NCBI RefSeq assembly: GCF_003287875.1
Contig: NZ_QMKK01000042.1
Coordinates: forward strand, 124,001 to 188,000
Source: Martinezella tropici
GTDB taxonomy: Bacteria; Pseudomonadota; Alphaproteobacteria; Rhizobiales; Rhizobiaceae
Length of the DNA stretch: 64,000 nt
Direction: 5' to 3'
The notes below the pieces were generated by a model. The model saw nothing but the letters and a program-made list of their open reading frames with translations. It ran no database searches and was not told the DNA's origin. Shown here piece by piece: positions 17,494 to 26,339 of this stretch (within the stretch, counting starts at the first letter, position 1; each line of letters starts with the position of its first letter). Both the position numbers and the translations under genes were made by a program.

Positions 17494-18605
17494 TGTGTCG
17501 CAACCATTTCCCGGGTCGCCGCACGCAGCCTGCTGCCCACGGATGAGAACAACCTCACCCGCGCGACATCGAAGTTCAGCCACACCTCTTCACCGGATGA
17601 AAGGTCCGCGCCGCTGCGCTGCTCAATTGTCAGGCTCTCGCCAGTCGGCAGCATGGAGTATAAGTAGCGGGTGCTGCCAAGATACTCCGCGAAATCGACT
17701 TTCACCTTCAGGGAATTTTCCGATATCTGGCCGAGTGTCAGATGCTCGGGGCGGATGCCAAATTTGACTTTCTCACCCCCGGCGACGCCGGCCAGGGGAT
17801 GACCAAGGGAAATTGTGGTGCCAGCCACGGTGACGCGACCGTCTCCGAGGTAGATCGCATCGATGATGTTCATCCTGGGCGAGCCGATAAAGCCCGCCAC
17901 GAAGAGGTTGTTAGGATCCTCATAGATCTCGTGCGGCGTTCCGACCTGTTCGATGCGGCCATCACGAAGAACCACGATTCGATCGGCAAGCGTCATGGCT
18001 TCCGTCTGGTCATGGGTCACATAGATCATCGTATTTCCGAGCTCTCGGTGTAACCTTGCAATTTCGATACGCATGCTAACCCGCAGTTCGGCGTCAAGGT
18101 TGCTGAGAGGTTCATCAAACAGGAACGCGAGAGGCTTACGCACGATAGCGCGGCCGATCGCGACGCGCTGACGTTGGCCTCCGGAAAGCTGTCCGGGACG
18201 TCGCTCCAGGAGCGCGCCGATCTTCAGGATCTCGGCGGCTGACTGGACTTGGCGCTCGATCTCGTCGGCGGGCGTTTTCGCCATTTCGAGTCCGAAGGCG
18301 AGATTCTGGCGAACGCTCATGTGCGGATAAAGGGCATAGGATTGAAAGACCATCGCGATGCCGCGCTTGGATGGATCGACTTCGGTCACGTCGCGCCCAG
18401 CGATCAATATATCGCCCGCGGTAACGTCCTCGAGGCCGGCGATCATCCGCAGCAAGGTGGATTTTCCACAGCCTGACGGACCGACGAAAACAACGAATTC
18501 CCCGCCTTCGATTGTCAGATCGAGACCATGGACCACAGTCAGGGCGCCGAACGCCTTGCGAACGCCGCGAAGCTCGATCGTCGCCTTTTCAGCCGCCTGC
18601 GTCAT
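17490..18605 (-). CDS. CUT1 sugar ABC transporter ATPase (UgpC/MalK type), module A
   Basis: This 371-residue ATPase starts at ATG 18605, which overlaps the GH127 stop (ATGA). It has Walker [12 protein letters not shown] (Lys48), the Q-loop in MVFQSYALYPHMSV, signature [20 protein letters not shown], Walker [14 protein letters not shown] and the switch YVTHDQTEAM. The C-terminal 130 residues form the OB-fold regulatory domain typical of the MalK/UgpC group (GIRPEHLTLG). It powers the two permeases encoded upstream in the same operon, and transcription continues into the pdxA-like gene. Confidence 0.95.
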   Translation of the reverse strand: MTQAAEKATIELRGVRKAFGALTVVHGLDLTIEGGEFVVFVGPSGCGKSTLLRMIAGLEDVTAGDILIAGRDVTEVDPSKRGIAMVFQSYALYPHMSVRQNLAFGLEMAKTPADEIERQVQSAAEILKIGALLERRPGQLSGGQRQRVAIGRAIVRKPLAFLFDEPLSNLDAELRVSMRIEIARLHRELGNTMIYVTHDQTEAMTLADRIVVLRDGRIEQVGTPHEIYEDPNNLFVAGFIGSPRMNIIDAIYLGDGRVTVAGTTISLGHPLAGVAGGEKVKFGIRPEHLTLGQISENSLKVKVDFAEYLGSTRYLYSMLPTGESLTIEQRSGADLSSGEEVWLNFDVARVRLFSSVGSRLRAATREMVATQ

Positions 18606-20548
18606 CTCTGTGTCCTCACCCAAACAAGCATTTCCCCGGGATCGCGATTGTCCCAAAGGTGATAGGGAACGAAGCGCGCCGTCGTGTCCTCCAGCGACGG
18701 CGTGTCGGTGCTGTAAAGCTTGCCGGCCCAGTCATTCCATCGTTCGCGTTTCGCTGGTACGTCGATTGCAATGACGGCCTGACCCAGCGAATGAATGGAC
18801 ACCGTCCTTGCCTTCGCGACATCATCGACAAGCACCAGGCTGTTGAGGTCCGCCTTATTGTCGGCTTCCTCGACACAGTAGATCATCGGACCTCTGGCAA
18901 GAGCCGTCCGACCCAGGTCTGCCTTGACTGCGGGATTGGCGCGCAGCGCGCGCACATCCATGGGCAGGTCAAGGTGGAGCGTCTCTCCGCCCTTCCATAG
19001 CCGGTCGATCCGCAGATAGCCCTTGTCTTCCACGGAGGCGATGTCGACCGCTTCCCCTTCGATCGATAACGACGCATTCCGGCACCATCCAGGAATCCGC
19101 AATGCCAGCTTGAAGGATGCCGGAGCATCGACATCGATCGTGATGGCGATACGCCCGTCCCAGGGATATTCCGTGCGCTGCGTCAGTGTCACCGGAACTG
19201 CGCCGAGCTGCAGGCGGGCTGTGCTTTCCCCATAGAGATGAATGGCCGCCTCATCGACAGAAACGCCATACATATAACTACCGATAGAAGCCACGGTTCT
19301 GGCAATATTCGGCGGGCAGCATGGGCAACGGTGCCAGACCCAGCGGTGATGGTTTCCGCGGCTTTCCAGAGGATTGTCGTAGAAAAACGTCGCTCCGTCG
19401 GTCGCAAGTCCCGACAGCGCACCGTTGTAAAGAGCCTGTTCCATGATATCGGCATACTGCCTGTCCGGGCCGCGCCCGAGCATGCGGTTAGCCCACATGA
19501 TCAGGCCAACAGACGCGCAGGTCTCCGCATAGGCACTTTCATTCGGCAGATCGTAATAGTCAGTGAAGCCCTCATTGCTTTCAGCCGGTCCGATGCCGCC
19601 GGTAACATACATCTGCTTGGTGGTCAGATCGTCCCAAAGGATCCTCAACGCTTCGGTCAGGCTGTCGTCGCCGAATTCGGTCGCAACGTCAGCCATGCCG
19701 GAATACAGATACATGGCGCGGACAGCGTGTCCGGTAACCTTCGTCTGCTCTCGCACGGGCAGATGCGACTGATTGTACTCATAGGTGCGGTGGCGAAATT
19801 GTTTCGGATCGGCGCCACGTTCGGCGGCTTCGATATCGAAATAATGTGGCTGCTGCCCGCGCTGTTCGATGAAGTAACGGGCTAGTTCGAGGTACTTCTT
19901 CTCGCCAGTGGCACGGGCGAGCCGTACCAGCGCAAGCTCGATTTCCTCATGGCCGCAGTAGCCGGGCCTCTGTCCCGGCCGCGGACCGAACATCCGATCG
20001 ATATGATCGGCGTAGCGGCACATGACGTCAAGCAGCCGGCGCTTGCCGGTCGCGTAGAAATAAGCGACCGCAGCCTCCATCAGATGGCCCGCGCAATAAA
20101 GTTCGTGACAATCGCGTAGATTGGTCCAGCGCTGGCCTGGCTGCATGCGGATGAACCATGAGTTCAGATAGCCATCCGGCTGCTGCAAGTTGTAGAACAT
20201 GTCGATGATGGAATCCATCTTCTCTTCAAGTTCCGGATTGCGCTTGCGATGGAGGACATAGGCTGCCGCTTCGATCACTTTGGCGACGTCCGAGTCCCAG
20301 AACATCTGAACGTTGGCAGTGTCGGGCGAGCCGTCCGGACGGGTGTGGAACGGCAGCCGAAGTTCCGGCACCGGACGGTCGGGATCGATCTGGTCGAACA
20401 TTCCGGCAGCGACGCAGCGTTCGTACAGGATCATTACGGTCTTATCGGCAACCGCCTCGATACGGTCACCCCAGAAGCCACGCACATCGACTTCATGAAC
20501 AGCGGGTGGCCGGAAGCCGCTTGTCTTCGGTGTATTCAAGATGGTCAT
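18602..20548 (-). CDS. Glycoside hydrolase family 127 (beta-L-arabinofuranosidase type), module A
   Basis: This 648-residue protein with an (alpha/alpha)6 barrel pattern has no signal peptide, so it acts in the cytoplasm on imported saccharides. Conserved residues align with the founding enzyme HypBA1: putative acid/base Glu326 in NEGFTDYYDLPNESAY, Glu342 and Cys344 in YAETCASVGL, and Cys408, Cys410 and Cys411 in HRCPCCPPN. This is the same spacing as its Glu322, Glu338, Cys340 and Cys415/417/418 zinc-cysteine site. GH127 enzymes remove beta-L-arabinofuranose; one characterised member releases aceric acid from rhamnogalacturonan II. It lies between the permease and ATPase genes of a sugar importer, giving a transport-then-cleave unit. 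The exact substrate is not known. Confidence 0.92.
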   Translation of the reverse strand: MTILNTPKTSGFRPPAVHEVDVRGFWGDRIEAVADKTVMILYERCVAAGMFDQIDPDRPVPELRLPFHTRPDGSPDTANVQMFWDSDVAKVIEAAAYVLHRKRNPELEEKMDSIIDMFYNLQQPDGYLNSWFIRMQPGQRWTNLRDCHELYCAGHLMEAAVAYFYATGKRRLLDVMCRYADHIDRMFGPRPGQRPGYCGHEEIELALVRLARATGEKKYLELARYFIEQRGQQPHYFDIEAAERGADPKQFRHRTYEYNQSHLPVREQTKVTGHAVRAMYLYSGMADVATEFGDDSLTEALRILWDDLTTKQMYVTGGIGPAESNEGFTDYYDLPNESAYAETCASVGLIMWANRMLGRGPDRQYADIMEQALYNGALSGLATDGATFFYDNPLESRGNHHRWVWHRCPCCPPNIARTVASIGSYMYGVSVDEAAIHLYGESTARLQLGAVPVTLTQRTEYPWDGRIAITIDVDAPASFKLALRIPGWCRNASLSIEGEAVDIASVEDKGYLRIDRLWKGGETLHLDLPMDVRALRANPAVKADLGRTALARGPMIYCVEEADNKADLNSLVLVDDVAKARTVSIHSLGQAVIAIDVPAKRERWNDWAGKLYSTDTPSLEDTTARFVPYHLWDNRDPGEMLVWVRTQR

Positions 20549-20580
20549 ATCGATCTACCCATTCGGTTCGTGGATTGGAA

Positions 20581-21441
20581 TTATTTGACGGCGCCCGCGG
20601 TCAAGCCGCGAATGTAATAGCGCTGCAGAAGAAGGAAGATGACGAGGCAGGGCGCCATCATGAGCGTCACACCGGATTGGACAGCCCCCCAGTCGATCGT
20701 CCCAAACTGGCCGGAGCGGACGGCAGCCATGAGCACCGGAAGCGTATATTTGTTCTGGTCTGTAAGCAGGATCAGGGCGGCCAGGAATTCATTCCATGAG
20801 GCAAGGAAGGCAAAGATCGCCACCGTTGCGACACCCGGCAGAACCAATGGCAACATGATGCGATGGAGGACCGCAAATATCGATGCGCCGTCCACCCGCG
20901 CGGCGTCCTCGATCTCCTTTGGCACCGCATCGAAGGCGTTGCGCATCATGAAGATCGAAAAGGGCATCTGCAGCGTCACGTAGACCAAGACGATGCCCGT
21001 CAGCGTGTTCTGGAGCTTCAGTTTTGTGAGGATGAGGAAGAGCGGCGTCAGGATCGACTGGAACGGGATCATGACCGTCGAGATGATCAGGACGAACAGA
21101 ACGTTCTTGAAGGGAAACTGAAATCGCGAGAAGCCGTAGCCCGCAAGCAGACTGATCAACACGGAGGCGGCGACCGTTGCCAGGGAGACGGTGAGACTGT
21201 TTCCGGTATAGGTCCAGATTCCAGCGCCATACTGTGCAAGATTCTCGTAGTTCTGTAAGCTGAACCCGCCGGTGGGCCACGGCGGAATTGGCGGCTGCCT
21301 TGCCTCAATGGAGGGCTTGAAGCTTACAAGTACACTCCAGACAAGCGGCGCGACGAAGAGCAGTGCGGCGACAATCCCCACAACGTTGTAGCGCGCAGTT
21401 CCAAGCAAACGCCGAGCAGCTGACATGCGGCTGTGGGCCAT
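20581..21441 (-). CDS. CUT1 sugar ABC transporter permease (MalG/UgpE type), module A
   Basis: This 286-residue inner-membrane protein starts at ATG 21441, whose A is shared with the stop of the partner permease (TGATG). Six hydrophobic segments are visible, and the EAA loop appears as EIEDAARVDGASIFAVLHRIMLPLVLPG. The C-terminus RYYIRGLTAGAVK is typical of this permease class. With the upstream permease it forms the membrane channel of the module A importer. The ORF in this frame extends upstream into the partner gene, but the coupled start is preferred. Confidence 0.94.
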   Translation of the reverse strand: MAHSRMSAARRLLGTARYNVVGIVAALLFVAPLVWSVLVSFKPSIEARQPPIPPWPTGGFSLQNYENLAQYGAGIWTYTGNSLTVSLATVAASVLISLLAGYGFSRFQFPFKNVLFVLIISTVMIPFQSILTPLFLILTKLKLQNTLTGIVLVYVTLQMPFSIFMMRNAFDAVPKEIEDAARVDGASIFAVLHRIMLPLVLPGVATVAIFAFLASWNEFLAALILLTDQNKYTLPVLMAAVRSGQFGTIDWGAVQSGVTLMMAPCLVIFLLLQRYYIRGLTAGAVK

Positions 21442-22388
21442 CACATACCCTCCGGGTTGCGCAGGAGTCTGAGCTGCAGGACGCTGATGAAAACGAGAAT
21501 CGCAAGAAGAACCATGGAAAGCGCGGCACCGTAGCCGAGATGGAACGACCCGAAGGACTGGCTGAAGATCCAATAGACCGCCGTCACCGTCCTGTTCTGT
21601 GGCCCGCCGTCAGCGATGATGTAGAACTGGTCGAATGCCAGCATCGATCCGGAGACGGAGAGAATGAGCGCCAGAGCAATCGTGCGCCGCATCAGCGGAA
21701 GGGTGATGCGGCGGAAACGCCGCCAGGATGATGCGCCGTCCATGCGGGCCGCCTCCTGAACCTCGGTTGAGATACCCTGGAGGCCGGTCAGCAGGATTAT
21801 CATGTTGAAGCCGGCTGTCTTCCAAACCACCATGGCAATGATCGACCAGAAGGTAGTGTCGAAGCTCGCCAACAGGTTGAAGCGGCTCGCCGTCAATCCA
21901 AGATATTGCGCGGCAGGAGAAAAAAGACCCGAGTCGACGTCCAGCAGCCATGCCCACAAAAGGCTCGCTGACCCGAAGCCCACGACAACGGGCAGGAAGA
22001 ATGCCGTTCGGAAAAGCTTGGTGAGCCGGCGTGACTTCTCTGCAAAGAGAGCCATCGGGAAAGCGACCGCGAAGATCGCCACCGTCACCACGAGGGTGTA
22101 ATACACCGTGAACCGCAATGACGACCAGAATTGAGCGTCGCTCGCCAGTCTCGCATAATTGTCGAACCAGATGAAGCGCGGTTTGCCGAGAAGCGGCCAG
22201 TTGTGCAGAGACATCCAGAACGCCATTCCGAGAGGAATAATAAAAAATATCAATACAAGGACGAGAGCCGGCGCAACGAAGGCAAGGCCGGCCAGCTGTT
22301 TACGCCGCAGCCGTGTGTTGCGCCTTGGGGTTGGTTCACCGTTGTGAATTTGCTTCTGGTGGATCATTGCCTTTGGCCTTTTGCCCAT
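21441..22388 (-). CDS. CUT1 sugar ABC transporter permease (MalF/UgpA type), module A
   Basis: This 315-residue protein has a basic N-terminus and six hydrophobic segments beginning GLAFVAPALVLVLIFFIIPL. The EAA motif is VQEAARMDGASSWRRFRRITLPLM. The ATG at 22388 follows GAGG by 8 bases. It is the first permease after the solute-binding-protein gene (88-base gap) and overlaps the second by one base. It carries the substrate through the membrane together with its partner. Confidence 0.94.
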   Translation of the reverse strand: MGKRPKAMIHQKQIHNGEPTPRRNTRLRRKQLAGLAFVAPALVLVLIFFIIPLGMAFWMSLHNWPLLGKPRFIWFDNYARLASDAQFWSSLRFTVYYTLVVTVAIFAVAFPMALFAEKSRRLTKLFRTAFFLPVVVGFGSASLLWAWLLDVDSGLFSPAAQYLGLTASRFNLLASFDTTFWSIIAMVVWKTAGFNMIILLTGLQGISTEVQEAARMDGASSWRRFRRITLPLMRRTIALALILSVSGSMLAFDQFYIIADGGPQNRTVTAVYWIFSQSFGSFHLGYGAALSMVLLAILVFISVLQLRLLRNPEGM

Positions 22389-22475
22389 TGCACGCGCCTC
22401 GCTCGGCCCGGACGGAAGAAGACCGTCCGGGCCAGCTTCCGAGGTAGAGAGAAGGAATCCCGGTTGCAGTTGCCG

Positions 22476-23717
22476 TCAGTTCGCAGAGTCGAGGATCGAT
22501 TGCATCGCCTCTTGGGCCTTGGCGACGGATCCCTTCACGTCATCGCCGAAGAAGACCTCGTTCAACATCTGCTTCCAGGGGCCGGTGCTGCTGTTGATGA
22601 TGTCATTGTAGACCGGCGAGGAAGGCGTGCGCCCAATCTTCATGGCCTCGGTCGCGACCTTGTAGCGCTCATCCAGCGATTTGATTGCCTCATCCGCCAC
22701 GTCGGACCGCGTCGGCAGGCTGCCGCCCTTGGCGAGCAGCGTCTGTCCTTCGATGGAATAGACAAATTCGAGGAACTCCTTGGCCGCCTTTAGGTTATCG
22801 CGGCCGGCGGTAACCACAAAGTCGTCGCCGCCGGCGAAGGACGCCTTGCCGCCATCCTTACCCGGAATGAAGGTCACCCCGAATTCGACGCTCGGATAGT
22901 TTTTGACCAGATTGCCGATGGCGAAGGCGCCGATCGGCGACAGACCGATCTTGTCAGTCGCAAAGCCACCGAAGAAGTTCTTGCCCGAATCTGTCTTGGC
23001 GCTTTCCGGTACGAAACCCTTCGCGACCATGTCGCGATAGAAGTTGATCGCGTCATGCATCTGCGGAGTATCGATAGTGGCGCGCTTACCGTCATCAACG
23101 AGAATGTCGCCGCCGGACGCCCAGATCAACGGCATGAAGGTAAAGGCGTTGCAGCCGCCGCAGGCACCGGAGAAGTAAAACCCTTTGATGTCCCCGCCGA
23201 GCGCGTTGACCTTGGCTGCATCGGCTTCAATTTCTGCCCAGGTGGTCGGTGCCTTTTCCGGATCGAGGCCTGCCTGCCTGAACAGCTTCTTGTTCCAAAG
23301 AAGAACCGAGGCGTCTGCCGACATTGGCAGGGCATAGATCCGGCCTTCGTAGGTACCGGTTCCGACGTGAGCCTTTGACAGTTTGTCGAAATAGGGCAGA
23401 CCCTTGGCGAGATCAGTCAGATCCTCAAGCGCCCCTGACTTGGCGAAGGCGGCAGCGTAGACGAGATCGAGGGAGACAAAATCAGGCGCCGACCCGCCCG
23501 CGGCAGCAGTGGCGTATTTCTGAACCATTTCCGTATTAGGTACGATCTGCAGCTCGATCTGCGTTTCGTGCGATTCATTGAAGGCCTTGATCAAGGTCGG
23601 CATAAAGGCCTCGCTCGCACTGCGTGCCCACATCGTAAGTTTTTGTTCCGCGAGCGCCGTAGATGACAACGCGACGAGCGTCGTCGCGGCAACAGCCATA
23701 ACTCTCAGCATTTTCAT
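22476..23717 (-). CDS. Extracellular sugar-binding protein of ABC transporter, module A
   Basis: This 413-residue family-1 solute-binding protein starts MKMLRVMAVAATTLVALSST, with a Sec signal peptide cleaved near STALAEQ. GGGAGGAG precedes the ATG at 23717. The body has the usual oligosaccharide-binding-protein features (LTMWARSASEAFMPTLIKAF; GKIYALPMSAD-like segments; GGDDFVVTAGRDNLKAAKEF). A CGGCNAF segment near residue 180 adds a possible cysteine pair. It captures the substrate in the periplasm for the permeases encoded next. It is the second gene of the operon, 69 bases after the LacI gene. Confidence 0.93.
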   Translation of the reverse strand: MKMLRVMAVAATTLVALSSTALAEQKLTMWARSASEAFMPTLIKAFNESHETQIELQIVPNTEMVQKYATAAAGGSAPDFVSLDLVYAAAFAKSGALEDLTDLAKGLPYFDKLSKAHVGTGTYEGRIYALPMSADASVLLWNKKLFRQAGLDPEKAPTTWAEIEADAAKVNALGGDIKGFYFSGACGGCNAFTFMPLIWASGGDILVDDGKRATIDTPQMHDAINFYRDMVAKGFVPESAKTDSGKNFFGGFATDKIGLSPIGAFAIGNLVKNYPSVEFGVTFIPGKDGGKASFAGGDDFVVTAGRDNLKAAKEFLEFVYSIEGQTLLAKGGSLPTRSDVADEAIKSLDERYKVATEAMKIGRTPSSPVYNDIINSSTGPWKQMLNEVFFGDDVKGSVAKAQEAMQSILDSAN

Positions 23718-23786
23718 GATCGGGTCTCCTCCCCTGTGATCGTTGTTACAGTTTTGAGCCAAGCCTCCAGCTCGTTTGCGAAGTCG

Positions 23787-24788
23787 TCATGAGCCGCGGA
23801 CCACGAGCGTGCATGGCAACTTCCACAGTCCCTTTTCAACCTGATCGCCATTCACGAGGCGCACGAGCACCTGACCGGCCTGCCGTCCAAGTTCCTTGAG
23901 ATTCATGTCGATGGTGGTGAGCGGCGGCCGGGTTTGCTCGGCGACGATCTCCCAATTGTCGAAGCCGACGATGGACACATCCACCGGCACCCTGACCTGA
24001 CGCTCCCTAAGCGCATCGACCACGCCTCGCGCAATTTGATCGTTACCACAGAAAATGCCGTCCGGACGTCCACCGGCGTCCCACAGCTGCTCGATGGCCT
24101 GATGACCCCAAAGCTCGGACCAACTCCCATGTTTCACCTCCGGCACCGGAAGTCCCGCGGACTTCAGCGTCTCGGTAAATGCCGCGGCGCGTTCCTGCAC
24201 AACCCTGAAGCTTGCAGGGCCGGTGATATGAGCAATCCGCTTGCGGCCCGTCGCGATGAGATGTACGACCGCCTCCCGCGCGCCCTGCCAGTCGTCTGGC
24301 ACCAGCGTGACGGCATCATCGGGTCCCGCGGTTAGCGCGTAGACGATGGGAACCGGAAGATTGGAAAGGTCCACCGGCAGCTGCTTGTCGACGCGTTTGC
24401 CGGTTGCGATGATACCGTCGACCCGTTTGTCCAACATGGCATCGAGATGTACCTTGGCAAGTTCGGGATTGTCTTCCATGGTGCACAAGAAGACCGAGAC
24501 GCCGTGATCAATCAGACCTTCCGAAATTCCGGCCATGACCGGCAGCGTGAAGCGTCCATAGGTATCGTTCGTAAGCAGTCCGACGGTGAAAGATCGCTTG
24601 CTCGTCAAACTGCGCGCGAGTGAATTGGGACGGAAGCCGAGCTCTTGAGCAATCTCCCTGATCCGGATGCGTGTTTCGGCCGAGATGCGGCCGGTATCGT
24701 TCAACGCCTTCGATGCCGTTGCTATGCTCACGCCCGCTGCGGTCGCGACGTCGTATATAGTGATCCGCTCAGATAACTCGCCGGGCAA
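23787..24788 (-). CDS. LacI-family repressor of GH127 module A (TTG start proposed)
   Basis: The 333-residue protein has an N-terminal helix-turn-helix TIYDVATAAGVSIATASKAL followed by a hinge and a periplasmic-binding-protein-like effector domain (VGLLTNDTYGRFTLPVMAGI; IFCGNDQIARGVVDALRERQ; SIVGFDNWEIVAEQTRPPL). A TTG at 24788 preceded by AAGGGAGG is proposed as the start. It gives the normal LacI length and leaves two strong palindromes outside the gene. The first ATG alternative is 24833, which would place one palindrome inside the coding region. The gene leads the operon in the same direction, so the repressor would control itself and the transporter. It is clearly paralogous to the LacI of module B. 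Confidence 0.85.
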   Translation of the reverse strand: MPGELSERITIYDVATAAGVSIATASKALNDTGRISAETRIRIREIAQELGFRPNSLARSLTSKRSFTVGLLTNDTYGRFTLPVMAGISEGLIDHGVSVFLCTMEDNPELAKVHLDAMLDKRVDGIIATGKRVDKQLPVDLSNLPVPIVYALTAGPDDAVTLVPDDWQGAREAVVHLIATGRKRIAHITGPASFRVVQERAAAFTETLKSAGLPVPEVKHGSWSELWGHQAIEQLWDAGGRPDGIFCGNDQIARGVVDALRERQVRVPVDVSIVGFDNWEIVAEQTRPPLTTIDMNLKELGRQAGQVLVRLVNGDQVEKGLWKLPCTLVVRGS

Positions 24789-24803
24789 GGTTTCCTCCCT
24801 TGA

Positions 24804-24815
24804 GAAAGCGCTTTC
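24804..24815. promoter_or_regulatory. LacI-type operator (12-bp palindrome) before module A
   Basis: GAAAGCGCTTTC is a perfect palindrome with the central CG typical of LacI-family operators. It lies 16 bases upstream of the proposed TTG start, next to the ribosome site and just below a possible -10 element TATACG (24822-24827, minus strand). Occupancy would block transcription of the lacI-transporter operon. Confidence 0.6.
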
Positions 24816-24840
24816 CCACGACGTATAGTCCATTTTTCGG

Positions 24841-24862
24841 TCAGGGAAAAGGCTTTCCCTGA
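24841..24862. promoter_or_regulatory. Second LacI-type operator before module A
   Basis: Perfect 9-base arms TCAGGGAAA and TTTCCCTGA are separated by AGGC. The inner part resembles the downstream palindrome (GGAAA...TTTCC). The two centres are 42 bases apart, close to four helical turns, which suits cooperative or looping repression. Confidence 0.55.
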
Positions 24863-25127
24863 AATATTTTTGTCGCGCGCTCATTTGCCGCTCGGCAGCA
24901 GACGCTCTTAAAGTTTGCTGAAAGAAAGAAATCGAGTAATGAAAGTTACGCACCGTCGGCCGATGGTCTAGCGAAGCACGGCGGGATGTCGTGGGGCCCC
25001 TTAGACAAGCTGATCAAGCCGTCGTGCACAACACGCGAGTCGAACAATGGAGGAAATTATCCAGATTCTGGGCTAGCTGACGCAGAAGACGAGGCCGATC
25101 ATTTGCTTCGGCAGCCTCATAAGCCAG

Positions 25128-25901
25128 TCAGTCCAAGATCTGGCTGAGGAACAGCTTGGTGCGCTCATGCTGCGGATTGTCGAAGAATTCCTTCGGCGAA
25201 TTCTGTTCGACGATCTGGCCCTGGTCCATGAAGATGACGCGATTGGCGACCTGACGGGCAAAGCCCATTTCGTGGGTCACGCACAGCATGGTCATGCCTT
25301 CTTCGGCAAGGCCGACCATGGTGTCGAGCACTTCCTTGATCATTTCCGGATCGAGCGCAGAGGTCGGCTCGTCGAACAGCATGATCTTCGGGTTCATGCA
25401 GAGCGAGCGGGCGATTGCCACACGCTGCTGCTGACCGCCGGAAAGCTGGCCGGGATATTTCTTGGCCTGTTCGGGGATCTTGACGCGCTTGAGGAAGTGC
25501 ATGGCGATCTCTTCCGCCTGCTTCTTCGGCATCTTGCGCACCCAGATCGGCGCCAGCGTGCAGTTTTCCAGAATGGTCAGGTGCCGGAAAAGGTTGAAGT
25601 GCTGGAACACCATGCCGACTTCGCGGCGCACTTCGTCGATCTTCTTCAGATCGTTGATCAGCTCGACGCCGTCGACGATGATCTGGCCTTTCTGATGCTC
25701 TTCCAGGCGGTTGATGCAGCAGATCATCGTCGATTTGCCGGAGCCAGAAGGGCCGGCGATGACGATGCGCTCGCCGCGCATGACCTTCAGGTTGATATCG
25801 CGCAGCACGTGGAAGTCGCCATACCACTTGTTCATGTTGATCATGTCGACCGCGACCTCCGTCTCGGAGACGGTCATTTTCTTCGATTGCGCTTCAACCA
25901 T
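25128..25901 (-). CDS. Polar amino-acid ABC transporter ATPase (GlnQ/AapP-like)
   Basis: This 257-residue ATPase has Walker [14 protein letters not shown]-loop [17 protein letters not shown], signature [20 protein letters not shown], Walker [17 protein letters not shown] and switch CVTHEMGF. The sequence strongly resembles the rhizobial AapP/BztD general amino-acid ATPases. Codon use is noticeably more biased towards preferred GC-ending codons than in neighbouring genes, as in highly expressed core genes. The matching permeases and binding protein lie about 5 kb away (30909-33172) on the same strand, with oxidoreductase genes between. It probably energises that transporter. Confidence 0.95.
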   Translation of the reverse strand: MVEAQSKKMTVSETEVAVDMINMNKWYGDFHVLRDINLKVMRGERIVIAGPSGSGKSTMICCINRLEEHQKGQIIVDGVELINDLKKIDEVRREVGMVFQHFNLFRHLTILENCTLAPIWVRKMPKKQAEEIAMHFLKRVKIPEQAKKYPGQLSGGQQQRVAIARSLCMNPKIMLFDEPTSALDPEMIKEVLDTMVGLAEEGMTMLCVTHEMGFARQVANRVIFMDQGQIVEQNSPKEFFDNPQHERTKLFLSQILD

Positions 25902-25988
25902 TGTCTGGTCCCTTTTTTGACGAAAAGCGTAGCTGGGTACACCCCTCTCCGCCTTGGTAATCCTTCCAACTGACCGGAAACCAACCGC

Positions 25989-26339
25989 TTACGGCAGAGC
26001 AACCGTAAACTGGATCTCGACCCTGATATCAGGCAATCCGAGAACAGCCTGAACAGTCGCACGCGCCGGCGGCTCGTCCTTGTCGATCCATGCCGTCCAG
26101 GCACTGTTCATCGCATCGAAATCTTCGATGTCGCGCAGCCAGATCGTGGCACTGAGAATCAGTGCCCGGTTCGATCCAATCTTTTCGAGAAAGGCATCGG
26201 CCTTCGCGAGAATCTGCTCGGTCTGACCGATCGTATCCTGGCTCTTGTCATCCGCAGTCAGGCCCGAGAAGTAGGCAACCTTCTCGTGAACAACCACCCG
26301 GCTCAGGCGCTCTGTCTTTGCAACACGTGTGATGTTCAT
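25989..26339 (-). CDS. RidA-family reactive imine/enamine deaminase
   Basis: This 116-residue protein has the YjgF/RidA fold, including VAYFSGLTADD near the substrate pocket, the helix TEQILAKADAFLEKIGS, and PPARATVQAVLGLPDIRVEIQ with the conserved arginine that binds the substrate carboxylate. RidA hydrolyses imines and enamines to ketones and ammonia. The ATG shares its A with the TAA stop of the FAD oxidoreductase (TAATG). This implies that the two act in sequence: the flavoenzyme makes an imine and RidA releases the keto product. It is one of the divergent RidA subfamilies often attached to amino-acid catabolic operons. Confidence 0.92.
   Translation of the reverse strand: MNITRVAKTERLSRVVVHEKVAYFSGLTADDKSQDTIGQTEQILAKADAFLEKIGSNRALILSATIWLRDIEDFDAMNSAWTAWIDKDEPPARATVQAVLGLPDIRVEIQFTVALP

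Larger units (their letters stand above)
24789..25127. other. 339-base region upstream of module A
   Basis: This holds the two palindromes listed separately and the inferred promoter of the LacI-led operon. The part beyond 24960 is the region after the amino-acid ABC ATPase gene and shows only an imperfect GAGGC-rich hairpin near 25091-25121 without a clear T-run. No gene is seen. Confidence 0.4.

Noticed and set aside
24789..24953. Longer LacI reading frame beginning at 24953 or 24833
   Set aside because: The extension would cover two operator-like palindromes and the ribosome site; the paralog in module B starts immediately before its helix-turn-helix.
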